From: Sporosarcina sp.
GTDB taxonomy: Bacteria; Bacillota; Bacilli; Bacillales_A; Planococcaceae
DNA: 64,000 nt
Direction of reading: 5' to 3'
Assembly: GCA_026169375.1 (NCBI GenBank)
Contig: JAPFCR010000009.1
Location: 1-64,000 of the forward strand
This document shows, piece by piece, positions 48,604 to 57,600 of this stretch. The translations under genes and the position numbers were made by a program. Below the pieces are notes generated by a model. The model made no database searches. It worked only from the letters and a program-made list of their open reading frames with translations, and was not told the origin of the DNA. How positions within the stretch are numbered: the stretch's first letter is position 1; the number at the start of each line of letters is the position of its first letter.

Positions 48604-51164
48604 TCCTGCACCACCAATTCCTGCATCAGTGCTTCGAGTTCTTGTTCGAGTTGGTCTGCTTCTTCATCGATTGTTTCGAGTGTGTCTGTGTAGCGTTCTT
48701 TTAGCATTTTTAACGTATCTAAGTCAGCTTTTAATGGGTTTTCGATTAAGCGTGTCATGCCACCGACAATATTTCCGAACCATTTTTTAACCATTAGTGC
48801 ATCAATTTCTGCGTCTGTTAAAGTTTCGATGCGTTCTTCTGTCGCTTCTTTCAACTCTTTTTCTAATGCTTTCACTGCGCGGTCTGTCGTCGTTCTTTCG
48901 CTCATTAGCCGTTCAACTGTTTGTAGATGTGTATAGGCTTCTGTTCCTTTTTCCGCCGCTTTTAATTCTGTTCGTACCGCGCCGATTGTAAAACCAGTTT
49001 CTCTTGCGTTTAACGCATCGCCGAGTGCGAATGCTTCTTCACTTTCTTCCACTTTCGCTGCTTCTACGTACTCATCTATCTCCGCGTCTACTTCTTGGAG
49101 TCGTTCTTTTTTCGCTTCAATATCCGCGAGTTCAGTCGCATATAACTGTTGTTTCATGAGATCTGTCGACACAATCGCGCCTATCCAACCATCTTGTTCG
49201 ACTCTTTTTCGCTGGCCTGTTCCTTTTATCACCATATTTTCAACACGAGTACGTCCCGCCGTGTAAAAATCAGTCGCTGCGATAATTTCCGCGTCTTCTG
49301 TCAGCTTATTTGCCCATAGTTCTGCGATAATTTGGTAACCATCATAGACGTTTACGTGATGGAATGACGTAAGCAGATCTTTAATTTCTTGTAACATTTC
49401 ATCACGAACACTTGGAATTTCATTGACATCTGCTACGTTCTTCAAATGATCCCAATATTTGTCCGTGTAAGTTTGAAGCTTTGATTCAAGTTCTGTCGTC
49501 TTTTGAATGACAAACGCATCGCTTAATACATCTGTCGTTAATGTTTCAATTGACTTTGTCAGTTCTACATAACCTGATCGAATTTCCTTTAGCGACTCTT
49601 GTAAAAGCATCGGGACTGTTTCTTGTAAAGTCTGTAAACGTTCGATATCAATCATTGGAATGCCACCGTATAAATGCGCATCTACGTTTTGTGGAATGTC
49701 TTCTTCTACCGCTTCGATGTAACGTGGAATGTTTAAGTTATATTCATTTTCTTGTAAATCTTTTGGCGTTGCCGAGTAGCTATACCCTGGGATTTCCTCA
49801 CGCGTCGTATATGTATCTACAACTTTTGCGATATCTTTTTCTTGTAGAACGTTCTGCCTTCCAACTTTTGTAAAGTTTTTTGACGCATCGATCATAAGTA
49901 TTGGCGCACCAATTTCACGGTTTTTCTTCAAAATAATGACCGACACAGGGATACCTGTATTGGTAAATAATTTATCAGGTAAACCAATCACCGTATCAAT
50001 GTAGTTTTTCTCGATTAAGCGTTTCCGAATTTCTCCTTCAGCCCCGCCTCTAAATAAAATACCATGTGGCAAGACAATCGCCATCGTACCGCTTTGCCCT
50101 AAGTGAAATAAACCGTGTAATAAAAAGGCATAGTCTCCTCTTGAGTCTGGTGGAAGGATACCTGCAACTTCAAAACGCGGGTCGCTCACTTTTAAATCAG
50201 AGCTATTCCAGTTTTTAATGGAATAAGGCGGGTTCATCACAACCGCATCAAATTGCACACCTTCATTTGGCTTTTCTGGATCTTCCGGCCAATCGGGACC
50301 TAATGTATCTCCGTTTTTTACTGTCATTTTTTCAGGACGCACTCCGTGAAGAAGTAAGTTCATACGTGTTAAGTTATACGTTGCGGTATTGCGTTCTTGT
50401 CCGTAATAACTTAAATTCTTTTGTGCATCTTCATCTAAATGTTTCCCAACCGTTAAAAGTAAAGAACCTGATCCAACCGTTGGGTCATAAATCGATGATA
50501 TGTCTGATGTCTTCGCAACGATTTGCGCCATCACTTCACTCACTTGCTGTGGTGTATAGAACTCTCCCGCTTTCTTTCCCGATTCCATCGCAAATTGACC
50601 GATTAAATACTCATACGCATCACCTAATACGTCACCTTTTTGCAGGGCAACCATGTTTAAATCGGCAAATAATAAAATAAGCGCTCGAATATTTTTACTT
50701 CGTTCATTTAAATTGCTTCCTAAAGCAGTGTCTGTTAAATCGATTGCCGTTGTGGAGAATAAGCCTTTAAAGTCATCTGAATCTCCCGTCACTGCGATCG
50801 TACGCTCGAAATGATTGAGACTGTCCGTCACTTGTTGCACTTCAAAACTTCCCGTTTGAATATCTTGCAACCACGTTTGGTATAAATAGTCAGGTACGAC
50901 ATAATACCCAAGTACGTCATGGATCATTTTCGTCAACTGTTCGCCGTATTGTTCATAGGCTTCTTTGTAAGCTTCAACAACTTTTGTTTCATCGTTCTCT
51001 TTCATGCCGCTCGTTCTTTTAAATGTATCTAATGTTTTATCACTTAAAAACTTGTAAAACATTAACCCTAACATATAGTCTTTATATCGACTGGCATCCA
51101 TTGAGCCGCGTAACTCATTGGCTCCGTCCCATAGTCTTCTTTTTATATCTTCTGATGTAATCAT
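48600..51164 (-). CDS. hsdM: Type I restriction enzyme, methyltransferase subunit HsdM (long form)
   Basis: Methylates adenine N6 at the target. The 854-residue protein is much longer than the classical 500-530. N-terminal HsdM_N bundle (about 5-165), catalytic domain with AGEFYTPQQVSEVM, DPTVGSGSLLL (about 228-238) and VVMNPPYSIKNW (NPPY 311-314), then an extra C-terminal region (about 530-854) rich in heptad-like helices (IEAKKERLQEVDAEIDEYVE and the acidic tail). The extension may assist assembly with HsdS. The start follows CAGGAG. Confidence 0.94.
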   Translation of the reverse strand: MITSEDIKRRLWDGANELRGSMDASRYKDYMLGLMFYKFLSDKTLDTFKRTSGMKENDETKVVEAYKEAYEQYGEQLTKMIHDVLGYYVVPDYLYQTWLQDIQTGSFEVQQVTDSLNHFERTIAVTGDSDDFKGLFSTTAIDLTDTALGSNLNERSKNIRALILLFADLNMVALQKGDVLGDAYEYLIGQFAMESGKKAGEFYTPQQVSEVMAQIVAKTSDISSIYDPTVGSGSLLLTVGKHLDEDAQKNLSYYGQERNTATYNLTRMNLLLHGVRPEKMTVKNGDTLGPDWPEDPEKPNEGVQFDAVVMNPPYSIKNWNSSDLKVSDPRFEVAGILPPDSRGDYAFLLHGLFHLGQSGTMAIVLPHGILFRGGAEGEIRKRLIEKNYIDTVIGLPDKLFTNTGIPVSVIILKKNREIGAPILMIDASKNFTKVGRQNVLQEKDIAKVVDTYTTREEIPGYSYSATPKDLQENEYNLNIPRYIEAVEEDIPQNVDAHLYGGIPMIDIERLQTLQETVPMLLQESLKEIRSGYVELTKSIETLTTDVLSDAFVIQKTTELESKLQTYTDKYWDHLKNVADVNEIPSVRDEMLQEIKDLLTSFHHVNVYDGYQIIAELWANKLTEDAEIIAATDFYTAGRTRVENMVIKGTGQRKRVEQDGWIGAIVSTDLMKQQLYATELADIEAKKERLQEVDAEIDEYVEAAKVEESEEAFALGDALNARETGFTIGAVRTELKAAEKGTEAYTHLQTVERLMSERTTTDRAVKALEKELKEATEERIETLTDAEIDALMVKKWFGNIVGGMTRLIENPLKADLDTLKMLKERYTDTLETIDEEADQLEQELEALMQELVVQE

Positions 51165-51390
51165 GATTTTGTCTCCTGTATCTTATCATTTATTTTCTCA
51201 TCTTAAATTCTACTTGATCGAATATCTGAGTAAGTCACATTGAATAAAAGCACATCCATGCATAATACGATGCGAACACTCCTCTAAATTGTATCATACC
51301 TAAGTATCTTTCAAGCAAAAAACCTTGCTACCTGAAAACTTGTAACAAGATTTGGTGAAATAGTATCCGATTGAAACTTCCAACTTTAGA

Positions 51391-51533
51391 AAGGTGCGAG
51401 ACAAGATTCGAACAATACACGATAATTGCATAAAAAAAAGCGAGTATCCTATTGTACCCGCATTCGTCTGGATTCTACTTTACTATTTATGCAAAATCAT
51501 GAATTGTCATAAGTGAGCGGTGCACAGGCACGT
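51391..51533. repeat. Family C repeat, copy 1 (about 143 bp)
   Basis: Begins AAGGTGCGAGACAAGATTCG, contains GCGAGTATCCTATTGTACCC and CATTCGTCTGGATTCTA, and ends GTGAGCGGTGCACAGGCACG. It is a direct copy of 52188-52331; the left terminus has lost CTGTGC. Gap 51165-51549 holds this element and AT-rich sequence. Confidence 0.9.
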
Positions 51534-51549
51534 TTCACTATCCATTCCA

Positions 51550-51876
51550 CTAGCTAAAGCATTCCTGTAATGTTCTCAGTACGCTTTCAAAGTCACCATC
51601 CGACAACTCACCAACCTTAAAACCAAATAGATTTTCATGAATGGTGAATATCCTTGAACATCTAACGACAGATGGTTCACTTAGCCCGGCATCTTTCCAT
51701 TGTTCAATAACAACATCAGACTTGCTCCTGGCTTCTTTCCCCGGGTCAATCTCGGCAACATTGATATCTCTATCACTTAAGATGACGTACAGTCTTAACT
51801 GAGCTTGTTCATCATAAGCAAACCATATTTCGCCTCTTCGGCTTATTCGCATGCCCGTCTCATCTCTGTCCATCAT
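51550..51876 (-). CDS. PemK/MazF family toxin-like protein
   Basis: A 108-residue protein with the MazF/PemK pattern: RRGEIWFAYDEQAQLRLYVILSD at the start and SEPSVVRCSRIFTIHENLF toward the end, then GELSDGDFESVLRTLQEC. These toxins are sequence-specific mRNA endoribonucleases. The loop in RLYVILSD differs from the usual RPVLVIS, so activity is uncertain. It overlaps the 3' end of the small upstream gene (ATGATG over TGA) and lies between two direct family C repeats, next to the type I restriction genes. Confidence 0.8.
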   Translation of the reverse strand: MMDRDETGMRISRRGEIWFAYDEQAQLRLYVILSDRDINVAEIDPGKEARSKSDVVIEQWKDAGLSEPSVVRCSRIFTIHENLFGFKVGELSDGDFESVLRTLQECFS

Positions 51877-52010
51877 TCAGCTATAAGGTCGGCAACCTCA
51901 TCAGTAGTAGGTTTTCTGCCAAAGTATTTTTCAGATAACGCTTTTAATAGCTTAATTCTCTCCTTGTTTTCTATATCTTTGATTACGTTCAAAATTTCCT
52001 CAGCTTTCAT
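51873..52010 (-). CDS. Small antitoxin-like partner of the MazF-like toxin
   Basis: A 45-codon gene starting MKAEEILNVIKDIENKER, with KALSEKYFGRKPTTDEV near the end. It is highly charged and mostly helical. The ATG follows AAGGAG, and the stop overlaps the toxin start, which is the usual antitoxin-then-toxin order. No DNA-binding fold is obvious at this size, so it may neutralise the toxin by direct binding only. Confidence 0.7.
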   Translation of the reverse strand: MKAEEILNVIKDIENKERIKLLKALSEKYFGRKPTTDEVADLIAE

Positions 52011-52187
52011 AACAGGAAACAGCTCCTTTTCCTATCTCTTTTAACCTTACCGTACCGTAAACTAGTCTAATATCATTTGTGCCAATCTTTATAGTTCAAT
52101 TTTGCCGCTGCCATTTTAGAATCCATCCCTTACGCTAGTAGACGGCAGTCAGTTTTCCACCTTTGCTTCCAGTCTACCTGTGGAAAG

Positions 52188-52331
52188 GTGCCTGTGCGAA
52201 ACAAGATTCGGACAATACACTACAATTGTATAAAGAAAAAGCGAGCATCCTACTGTACCCGCATTCGTCTGGATTCTATTTTACTATTTATTATTATCAT
52301 GAATTGTCATAAGTGAGCGGTGCACAGGCAC
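52188..52331. repeat. Family C repeat, copy 2 (144 bp)
   Basis: Complete copy with inverted ends GTGCCTGTGC and GCACAGGCAC; shares CATTCGTCTGGATTCTA and CATGAATTGTCATAAGTGAG with copy 1. It ends 6 bp before the EamA stop codon. The gap 52011-52187 has no gene. Confidence 0.92.
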
Positions 52332-52337
52332 GTTCCA

Positions 52338-53243
52338 TTATTTCCTCGCTAATGCCAAATAAACAACAAGGAATAAAATTAGTATCATCCCCATGACCTG
52401 CCACGACCCAAATGGAAGATTCAGCCAGATCACGCTGCTTACTACAGCAGTTAACGGTTCAACTGTTCCCAATAATGTTGTTTCCTTCGCTTCTAGATAC
52501 GCTAAACTGTTAATAAACATCCAAAAAGCAAGTGTTGTGCCAAAAATAATCGTAAAGGCCAAGACCATGATTGTCACGAAAGACCAATCATGAACATTAA
52601 CTTGCCAAACTGGATGTATGATATTCATGAATATACCCGCGATAAGCATAGCCCATCCGACAACTGTAACAGAGGAATAATGATCAAGCAGTTTGCGAGC
52701 ATACAGTGTATAAAAAGCTAAAGATATACCAGAAATAATTCCCCAAATAAGTGCAGTGCTTGATACCGATAATGCTTCAAATGAACCATTTGTTAATAAA
52801 AGTAAAGTACCTACAACAGTTAGTAATATAACCATCATATCTGAAAGTTGTAATCTTTGATAGCCCTTAACAATTAACCACATTAAAATATAAATTGGTG
52901 CTAAATACTGTAATAAAGTGGCTATAGCAGCGTTCCCTGCTTCAATGGAAGCCATATAAGAATATTGCACCAACAACATCCCGAACAAACTAAAGATAAT
53001 GAGTGGCAGCCTACTCTTTCTGTCTTTCCAAATGGTAAAAACCGCACGTTTCCTGGTTAATAGCATTTGAACGCCTAATAATAACAAACCACTAATAACA
53101 AGCCTTGTTGACACAAACCAGTTAACATTAATACCTTCATTTTCAAATAAATAATCAGAAGCTGTCCCACCTATTCCCCAGAAGCTTGCCCCTAAAAGTA
53201 CAAAAATAACTCCCGTCATACGTTTGTTTGTATTCTTCATCAT
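52338..53243 (-). CDS. EamA/DMT superfamily transporter
   Basis: A 301-residue membrane protein with ten predicted helices in two EamA repeats: ASFWGIGGTASDYLF in helix 1, ASIEAGNAAIATLLQYLAPIYI in the first repeat and SLAYLEAKETTLLGTVEPLTAV in the second. EamA proteins export amino acids or metabolites. The divergent AraC regulator, 90 bp away, probably controls it. Start ATG after AGGTGATAA. Confidence 0.88.
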   Translation of the reverse strand: MMKNTNKRMTGVIFVLLGASFWGIGGTASDYLFENEGINVNWFVSTRLVISGLLLLGVQMLLTRKRAVFTIWKDRKSRLPLIIFSLFGMLLVQYSYMASIEAGNAAIATLLQYLAPIYILMWLIVKGYQRLQLSDMMVILLTVVGTLLLLTNGSFEALSVSSTALIWGIISGISLAFYTLYARKLLDHYSSVTVVGWAMLIAGIFMNIIHPVWQVNVHDWSFVTIMVLAFTIIFGTTLAFWMFINSLAYLEAKETTLLGTVEPLTAVVSSVIWLNLPFGSWQVMGMILILFLVVYLALARK

Positions 53244-53342
53244 TTATCACCTATAATATTAAGATATGAATACTATACCCGAAAAAATGCTTAGTTATAT
53301 CGAAAAACAATACAAAAGTATATAAATATTGAGGTGCGACAG

Positions 53343-54224
53343 TTGCGAACAAGAGATATTACTTTAAACTCATTGAACGAGGAAATCATCCCCTATAGAG
53401 AACCGACCTGGCCACAAATAATGGAATATACGAATATATCAGAGACGACCTTAGGTTATGTCCCATTACACTGGCATGAGGAGTTACAATTTACAATCGT
53501 GAAGCAAGGAACAATTGAACTGCATATTTTAGGCGAAAAAGTTTCGATCACTGAAGGTGCTGGATTCTTTATCAATTCCGGAGTTGTTCATGAAATTCAT
53601 GCCAAAACAAAAAACGCTACATATATTTGCTGGAATATAGGAATTCCATTATTCGATAAGCACATTCAAACAAAATACATCCTCCCTTTAATTCAGGAAG
53701 AAAACACTCCTTTTATCATTCTCAATCCTTTTAAAGGTAGGCATAAGCGTATGATTCGAGCGATAAAGACAAGTTATGAAGCATACAAGATAAAGGGAAA
53801 TGGTTATGAACTCATCATGACGATGCACTATTTAGCATGTTTAAATGAGTTGCTCCCAGAGATAGCCCTTCATTCTCACACTAGCTATCCGATTTACGAT
53901 CAACGAGTTAAAACTATTTTAGAGTATATTCATACCCATTTTAAAAATCAGATAAAATTAGAAACACTAGCTGAACTCGCCCATTTAAGCAACGCTGAAA
54001 CAATTCGGGTTTTCAAACGACATGTGGGGCGAACACCGTTCAAATATATTCTGGATTACCGACTGGAGCGCAGCATCAATTTACTGATTGGAACAAGAAG
54101 CACAATCACGGAAATTGCGTTAGAATGTGGATTTTCCAGTGCTAGTTACTTTATTGAGAAGTTCAAGCATGCCTTTCATATTACGCCTAGGAAGTATAGG
54201 GAGGAAAAAAATAAAAACAGTTAA
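53343..54224 (+). CDS. AraC family regulator with cupin sensor
   Basis: A 293-residue regulator: N-terminal cupin (LHWHEELQFTIVKQGTIELHILGE, GAGFFINSGVVHEI) and C-terminal double HTH (LETLAELAHLSNAETIRVFKRHVGRTPFKYIL, TITEIALECGFSSASYFIEKFK). The start is probably TTG six bases after GAGGTG; a GTG inside that motif is less likely. It is divergent from the EamA exporter and likely activates it in response to a small molecule. Confidence 0.88.
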   Translation: MRTRDITLNSLNEEIIPYREPTWPQIMEYTNISETTLGYVPLHWHEELQFTIVKQGTIELHILGEKVSITEGAGFFINSGVVHEIHAKTKNATYICWNIGIPLFDKHIQTKYILPLIQEENTPFIILNPFKGRHKRMIRAIKTSYEAYKIKGNGYELIMTMHYLACLNELLPEIALHSHTSYPIYDQRVKTILEYIHTHFKNQIKLETLAELAHLSNAETIRVFKRHVGRTPFKYILDYRLERSINLLIGTRSTITEIALECGFSSASYFIEKFKHAFHITPRKYREEKNKNS

Positions 54225-54368
54225 TTTTCATTCTTGATATCTCAACAGGTCTATGCAGATGATCATTTAGATCAGGATAAGTATTTTCCACCATAGATTT
54301 AAATTGTTTAATTAGTTCATCATACTGTGTTAAAATATTTTTGCCTTATAGAATATACATAACACTTA
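54225..54368 (-). other. Possible gene remnant between AraC and ABC permease
   Basis: A minus-strand frame without a start reads KNILTQYDELIKQFKSMVEN and then TYPDLNDHLHRPVEIS, which looks like coding sequence. It is closed upstream by a stop and runs into the araC 3' end. The family is not recognised. Confidence 0.35.
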
Positions 54369-55133
54369 TTAGAAATCTGACTTTTTAAATTTCCAAAATG
54401 CCAAAAGGTTTGAAATGAGTATCCATAACAAAAGAATGAGTACTGCATTAATTAATGAACCACTTATTGAACTTATATCTATTTCCACAAAAACATGTAA
54501 TGAGTTTTCAGGAAGTATCGGTAAAATAATATCTGAAAAATTAGCTGGAAACATTTTAATGAGTGCAGGGATGAACATGACACCGAGTGCAAAGGTTATC
54601 CCCCCTGAAGCTAATTGTGTATAAAATGTGCCTGCCATGCTTAATAAGCTATAGAATAAAGGCATGATTACAGCCCCAATGAGTTTTATTAATAATGCCG
54701 TATTAAAAAACGATAACTTATCCATGTTATTTACCGATAAAATAAATTGATCGATGATGAAAATGAAACTTGTTAAAACAATACTTACAAGAATAGATAA
54801 CTTGGCAATAAATAAAATCTTAGATAGAAAATATTTTTGACGTAAAGGTGTTATTGCTAAAGATGTGTGAATAGCCTCTGTTGAGAATTCTTTAGAAATA
54901 AAATTGGCTGCAAAAATGATTAACATAATAGCTGTCACGTCAATGCCAAGTAATGTAATATCAATCACTTCAATACTGGATAACGCTGTTAGCTTTTTTC
55001 CTGCAGTAAGATCGATCGTAAATAAAAATGTGATACCAAAAAGGATACTTAGCAAAAATGTAGCTATTAAAAAATTACGATAGCCTTGTAGGTAGGAAAC
55101 CTTTTTGAAATCTGCCTTGATTAGATGCTTCAT
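54369..55133 (-). CDS. ABC-2 type transporter permease
   Basis: A 254-residue membrane protein with six predicted helices, starting MKHLIKADFKKVSYLQGYRN, with FISKEFSTEAIHTSLAITPLRQKYFLSK after helix 2, the motif typical of ABC-2 permeases that follow MerR or BcrA-type ATPases. It overlaps the end of the upstream fusion gene (ATGA). Because that ATPase lacks Walker A, the transporter may be inactive or use another ATPase. Confidence 0.85.
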   Translation of the reverse strand: MKHLIKADFKKVSYLQGYRNFLIATFLLSILFGITFLFTIDLTAGKKLTALSSIEVIDITLLGIDVTAIMLIIFAANFISKEFSTEAIHTSLAITPLRQKYFLSKILFIAKLSILVSIVLTSFIFIIDQFILSVNNMDKLSFFNTALLIKLIGAVIMPLFYSLLSMAGTFYTQLASGGITFALGVMFIPALIKMFPANFSDIILPILPENSLHVFVEIDISSISGSLINAVLILLLWILISNLLAFWKFKKSDF

Positions 55134-56086
55134 TTATTTTCAACTCCTTGTGAAACATAATCTACTTTTCCGTAAGTAATTTCTGTAAATAACTCCTCAA
55201 GTGTTGGTTGTACCTTTTTAAGTTCGTAAAGGACAATTTGATTTTCATAGGCTAACTGTCCAATCTCTCTTGCCTTTAAGTTTCTAACTTCTATACCATT
55301 TTTATGCTTTTGAACGATTGCTTGATTTTCTTGTAATACGATTAACAGTTTTTCTAAGTCGTTTGCCTCAACATAGACATGTGAACTTAAACTCTTTTTG
55401 TTCATTTCCTCCATCGTCATATCTGCAAGCAATTTCCCTTGTCCTATAATGATGACCCGATCAGCAACAGATTGAATTTCACTCATTAAATGACTTGATA
55501 CAATTACAGCCTTTCCTTCTTCCGCAAGTTGTTTGAATAATTTCCGAAGCCATTTAATTCCATCCACATCCAATCCATTGAAAGGTTCATCTAAAATAAT
55601 GACATCTGGATCACTAATTAAGGCAGTCGCTACACCTAATCTTTGTTTCATACCAAGAGAGTATGATTTCACCTTTTTGTTTTGAACCATTTTCAACCCA
55701 GTCATTTTTATCATTTCATCTACTCTATTTGGATCAATATTTGCAGCGGTAGAAATAAGCGATAAGTGTTGTCGGGCAGTAAGATTTTTATCTATCGCTG
55801 AAGGGTCAATTAATGTTCCTATTTTTTTAGTTGGTTCAGTAAAATCATTATATTTTTTATCGTCGACAAGATATCTTTTAATTTCCTTTAGGGAAAAACC
55901 CAATTTTTTATAAAATAAAATTTGCTGAAGTGTTAATAAATCGGATTGAGTGTAATATCTTAAGTTACTATTTTCATCCCGCTTTGCAACGAGCAGATCA
56001 ATTTTGTCGTAATATTGAATCGTTCTAATTGTGGTTCCAGACAATTTAGCCAATTCACCTATCGCATACAATTTTTCATTACGCAT
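55130..56086 (-). CDS. MerR DNA-binding domain fused to a Walker A-less ABC ATPase
   Basis: A 318-residue chimera. Residues 1-79 are a MerR-family HTH (YAIGELAKLSGTTIRTIQYYDKIDLL, FYKKLGFSLKEIKRYL). From about residue 82 (TEPTKKIGTLIDPSAIDKNLT) it is the latter two-thirds of a BcrA-type ABC ATPase: signature YSLGMKQRLGVATAL (about 142), Walker B VIILDEPFNGLD (about 162) and H-loop VSSHL. The Walker A segment is absent. An in-frame deletion probably fused a merR gene to the next ABC gene. Good Shine-Dalgarno TAGGAGG. Operon with the ABC permease. Confidence 0.88.
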   Translation of the reverse strand: MRNEKLYAIGELAKLSGTTIRTIQYYDKIDLLVAKRDENSNLRYYTQSDLLTLQQILFYKKLGFSLKEIKRYLVDDKKYNDFTEPTKKIGTLIDPSAIDKNLTARQHLSLISTAANIDPNRVDEMIKMTGLKMVQNKKVKSYSLGMKQRLGVATALISDPDVIILDEPFNGLDVDGIKWLRKLFKQLAEEGKAVIVSSHLMSEIQSVADRVIIIGQGKLLADMTMEEMNKKSLSSHVYVEANDLEKLLIVLQENQAIVQKHKNGIEVRNLKAREIGQLAYENQIVLYELKKVQPTLEELFTEITYGKVDYVSQGVENK

Positions 56087-56106
56087 CCCATTTACCTCCT
56101 AAATGA

Positions 56107-56137
56107 ATTAAATCATATTACGTTACGTCACATGCAA
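56107..56137 (-). promoter_or_regulatory. MerR-type promoter with 19-base spacer
   Basis: Minus-strand TTGCAT (56137-56132) and TTTAAT (56112-56107) are 19 bases apart, and the near-palindrome TGACGTAACGTAA (56130-56118) lies in the spacer, the arrangement MerR regulators use to reshape promoters. Confidence 0.55.
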
Positions 56138-56270
56138 GAATTAATATATCAAAAAGTATAAAAAATGCTTATCTAAATTATGCTAAAAAATATCCCCCCT
56201 ATTTCGCTGTAACTATTGAAATAGGCGGGATGATTTTTGTGTTATGATCAAGCGTCCGATTGCGGAAAAT

Positions 56271-57101
56271 TTATAATACTTCAGTTTCGGAAATTAATTC
56301 TTTTAAGTTTTCTACAGCTTGGTTTGTTTTATCCCTATCCGTTGAGAGAAGGGAAACAATTTCATCAATACGTTTTTTATAGTTGATAGGTTTTATTGAA
56401 AAATCTTGAATCATAGCTACTGCCTTCTTTTCATTAATGCAATACTCCTCGTTTTTCGAAAAGATTACTTGATTCAAGCAAGCAATACTTCGAAAACAAT
56501 GACCCATCACGTATGAAATGTCATCTTTATTAGCATTGTCTTCCATAAACATCAAGGAAAAAGAAGCTTCAAAAGAAAAGTATAAAATCATCGCTTCTTT
56601 AAATTTCTCGGGATAAGGTTCCGTTTTCTTTTTTAATTCACCTAATGTGCCTTCAGGGTCAGATAAAACATTACAAATAGCTAACTCTCCCATATACATG
56701 GCATTCAAATAACCATGAGGATGTCCTGTTTGATAATGAATGGATACTAGACCTGATAAACAGTCATCAATAACTTTACTGACTCGTTTAATATCACGAA
56801 AGATAAAATCTACATGATAACCTTGTATAACTAACCAGCCACCGCCATTTATCCATTCGCCCCATTCACCTAAGGAAGTGATTAATTGTTCTTTTTTTTC
56901 GTCGTTAAGATTTAATGCTGATTTTTCGATATCATTGATATTAAACCCTTTTGATTCATCATAGTAAATTCCAATATCTATATCAGAATCCGGGCTATGA
57001 GTTCCTCTTGCTCTAGATCCACCTAAAACGATTCCTACCACACCAGGCAGTCCATCTAATTCTTCTTTTATATCTTGAATTATATTATCGACAGTTACCA
57101 T
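56271..57101 (-). CDS. Nucleotidyltransferase domain protein
   Basis: A 276-residue protein with an N-terminal Pol-beta-type nucleotidyltransferase motif GGSRARGTHSPDSDIDIGIYY (abridged core GSRARG and DSDID), plus a further Asp in YHVDFIFRD, and a C-terminal helical region (ASFSLMFMEDNANKDDISYVM). The fold is shared with aminoglycoside adenylyltransferases and MNT-type antitoxins; the substrate is unknown. No HEPN toxin partner is adjacent. Start ATG preceded by GGAGTG. Confidence 0.8.
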   Translation of the reverse strand: MVTVDNIIQDIKEELDGLPGVVGIVLGGSRARGTHSPDSDIDIGIYYDESKGFNINDIEKSALNLNDEKKEQLITSLGEWGEWINGGGWLVIQGYHVDFIFRDIKRVSKVIDDCLSGLVSIHYQTGHPHGYLNAMYMGELAICNVLSDPEGTLGELKKKTEPYPEKFKEAMILYFSFEASFSLMFMEDNANKDDISYVMGHCFRSIACLNQVIFSKNEEYCINEKKAVAMIQDFSIKPINYKKRIDEIVSLLSTDRDKTNQAVENLKELISETEVL

Positions 57102-57600
57102 TATGTTTCACTCCAACCTCATTCAATAACCTGACCCTTTTAACGAGAACAGGTATAATTCTTATCCATTATTTGCATCTAGTTATTTAACAATGAATGG
57201 ACTTTAGTATTAGATAGGCAAGATTCCTTTTATTTTTTCTTTCACACATCAACTTGTCATTTTAATGTTAGCTCATAAACAATAGTGCCCGTCTTGTAAG
57301 TTCGAGTACATAATTACACACTATCTATAACTTATATTCATTTTATCATATACTAATTAGAGATTGAAAAAACCAAAGGATATATGGGCTGCAGGGACAA
57401 CTTGATCCCTTATTGTGCAAGGGATTGAAGGTTTTCCGGACATAGAAAACGCACTGGATTCCCATTGAATCCAGTCCGGATCTGTATTTATTGATATTGA
57501 ATCAAAATCGAGTGCATGTTGCCAACCTGTTATTTTTTCTCACCTTTGCCTATTGCACCAACTATTTAGCAGCCCCCCTAAAAGGTAAAGTAACTATGTG
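57102..57600. other. Gene-free stretch with a hairpin
   Basis: AT-rich and without a credible ORF. A hairpin ACTGGATTC/GAATCCAGT lies at about 57452-57475. The string GAATGGACTTTAGTATTA at about 57193 also occurs at 39361, just before a family A repeat. Confidence 0.45.

Noticed and set aside
56271..57101. MNT/HEPN toxin-antitoxin pair
   Set aside because: Only the nucleotidyltransferase is present; no HEPN-type gene is adjacent, and the protein is longer than MNT antitoxins.
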